Below are positions 7,763-9,074 of a stretch of 9,074 nucleotides of DNA, piece by piece. The DNA comes from an uncultured Clostridium sp. (lineage in GTDB: Bacteria; Bacillota; Clostridia; Lachnospirales; Lachnospiraceae), in assembly GCA_902464345.1 (NCBI GenBank), contig CABQJA010000083.1:1-9074 (forward strand), given 5' to 3'. Below the pieces are notes generated by a model. That model searched no databases. It saw only the letters and a program-made list of their open reading frames with translations, and had not been told where the DNA came from. Made by a program: the position numbers and the translations under genes. The stretch's first letter is position 1, and the number at the start of each line of letters is the position of its first letter.

Positions 7763-9074
7763 GCAAACATATATATTGATCAATTTCATACAGGTGTATT
7801 TAAAACCCGAATTACCGGAATTAAGGGCGAAAGTCTTTATCAGGCATTGGGACGTCATCAGATAACACAGCCGGGAGCGGTTTGCCGCGGGGCCGGTGTC
7901 TGTCGTGGATGTATGGTTCAGATTCTGGAAGAAGGAATGGAATGTCTGGCATGCAGATATATCATAGGCGATCGGGATCTTCATATTGTGATGGACCAGC
8001 CGGTATCGGAGCAGGGAATTCTGCTTTCTGATATGAAGGCAGATGATTCTCAGGAGAAAAACTGGCTGTCGGAGCATTTGGATGAACTTGCATCCTTTCA
8101 ATACGGACTTGCAATTGATATCGGAACGACTACGATCGCATCTGCGCTGATGGAGCTTACATCCGGCAGGATCATATTACAGCACGGATGTATGAACCGG
8201 CAGGCAGGCTATGGAGCGGATGTCATATCCAGAATCCAATATGCGACGGAGCAGCATGGCACGGTAAGCGGGCTTGAGATTCTGAGCCGGAGTATCCGGG
8301 AGGATCTGCAGCTGCTATACCGGTGCTATCTTGCGGACGGCATACCGGAACAGCAGATCTGCAGAGTGTCAATCAGCGGAAATACAACCATGATCCATCT
8401 GCTGTTAAAGCTGGATGTCAGCGGTATGGCAGCCTATCCGTTTACACCGTTACAGCTGGATGGTATCCGGTTGGAATGGCAGGAGAAAGATATCTGCATT
8501 CTTCCCGGGAAATCCGCATTTGTCGGCGGAGACATCGTGTCAGGTGTCCAATCTCTTGAAATGGGACGTTCAGAGGCTTATGAGCTGCTGATCGACCTTG
8601 GAACCAATGGTGAACTATGGCTTTTGAACCGGGAAACAGGTGTCTGTACGTCAACGTCCTGCGGACCGGCATTTGCAAACAGTGTGTCGCAGGGGACTGC
8701 TTATGGAACAACCCTGCTGGATGAGTTGGCAGCGGCTTATCACCATGGGGTCGTCGATGAATCAGGACTGCTTCAGGGAGATGCTTTTGAACATGGTATT
8801 CTAAAGGATGATATCGTTATCACACAGGATACGGTTCGACAGCTCCAGCTGGCAAAGGCTGCAATCCGGACAGGCATAGAGCTGTCCGCTTATGAGCTGC
8901 GGTTACCACTGCAGGAGATTTCACAGGTATATCTGGCGGGAGGTTTTGGCTTTTATCTGAATCCGGAGTCTGCGTACTGTCTGGGACTGTTACCGGAAGA
9001 ATTCCGGGGAAAACTGAAGATTGCCGGAAATACTTCATTAAAAGGTGCAGTACTTGCATTAACAGAACCGGAAC
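7760..9074 (+). CDS. Ferredoxin-ASKHA protein, RACo-like (DUF4445), 3' incomplete
   Basis: An open frame of 438 codons runs off the window edge with no stop. The N-terminus (about 1-80) resembles a [2Fe-2S] ferredoxin domain, with Cys42, Cys48 and Cys51 (C-x5-C-x2-C) and a fourth ligand probably at Cys65 in the LAC motif; Cys62 is an extra nearby cysteine. After a linker comes an ASKHA ATPase-like core. It shows IDIGTTT (119-125), YGADVISRI (151-159), SGNTTMIHLL (206-215), LLIDLGTNGEL (276-286), TSCGPAFA (299-306), QLAKAAIRTG (363-372), YLAGGFG (391-397) and GNTSLKGA (423-430). This motif series matches the DUF4445 family, which includes RACo and RamA. Those proteins use ATP and an iron-sulfur cluster to re-reduce cobalt in inactivated corrinoid methyltransferase proteins. 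The role here is inferred only: no corrinoid protein or methyltransferase is visible, and the protein looks shortened compared with RACo. About 60-70 residues are probably missing beyond the edge. The start at 7760 precedes the first ferredoxin strand; the next Met (52) would lose the cluster ligands. Confidence 0.85.
   Translation, partial: MANIYIDQFHTGVFKTRITGIKGESLYQALGRHQITQPGAVCRGAGVCRGCMVQILEEGMECLACRYIIGDRDLHIVMDQPVSEQGILLSDMKADDSQEKNWLSEHLDELASFQYGLAIDIGTTTIASALMELTSGRIILQHGCMNRQAGYGADVISRIQYATEQHGTVSGLEILSRSIREDLQLLYRCYLADGIPEQQICRVSISGNTTMIHLLLKLDVSGMAAYPFTPLQLDGIRLEWQEKDICILPGKSAFVGGDIVSGVQSLEMGRSEAYELLIDLGTNGELWLLNRETGVCTSTSCGPAFANSVSQGTAYGTTLLDELAAAYHHGVVDESGLLQGDAFEHGILKDDIVITQDTVRQLQLAKAAIRTGIELSAYELRLPLQEISQVYLAGGFGFYLNPESAYCLGLLPEEFRGKLKIAGNTSLKGAVLALTEPE

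Noticed and set aside
7694..8101. 135-codon - strand frame spanning the ilvA end and the ferredoxin domain
   Set aside because: It is antisense to two real genes, including the conserved cysteine motif on the + strand. The His/Cys/Ser-rich product matches nothing recognisable.

Overview
The window looks like a chromosomal stretch of a low-to-mid GC Firmicute, most likely a clostridial gut-type organism of the Lachnospiraceae. That placement is inferred from the gene order plsX-rnc-smc-ftsY, strong AGGAGG-type ribosome binding sites, a full-length bacterial SMC, and a ferredoxin/ASKHA protein of a kind common in anaerobes. No rRNA, marker-gene comparison or database search was available, so the family is a judgement and no species is proposed.

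All six genes lie on the + strand and cover almost every base. In order they are: plsX (acyl-phosphate synthesis for phospholipids, 53-1069), rnc (RNase III, 1086-1808), smc (condensin ATPase, 1826-5386), ftsY (SRP receptor GTPase, 5408-6538), an ilvA-type threonine ammonia-lyase with a C-terminal ACT domain (6529-7758), and a [2Fe-2S] ferredoxin-ASKHA (DUF4445/RACo-like) protein (7760 to the window edge, incomplete). The gaps are 16, 17, 21, -10 and 1 bases, with no visible terminator. The simplest reading is one long transcript that starts upstream of the window and continues beyond it.

The first four genes are a classic housekeeping block linking membrane lipid synthesis, RNA processing, chromosome organisation and membrane protein targeting. 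All four proteins carry intact family motifs. The usual acpP between plsX and rnc is absent here. The last two genes are metabolic: a PLP enzyme that makes 2-oxobutyrate and ammonia from threonine, and a putative redox/ATPase activator. Both are tightly coupled to ftsY by overlap or by a 1-base junction.

Most of the window is ordinary core genome, and I see no CRISPR array, mobile element, tRNA, rRNA or defence system. The part that deserves a second look is the 3' end. The last gene looks like a miniaturised relative of corrinoid-protein reductive activators: its ferredoxin loop is shortened, the usual middle domain seems to be missing, and a stretch inside the ASKHA core appears deleted. 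No corrinoid protein or methyltransferase is visible beside it.
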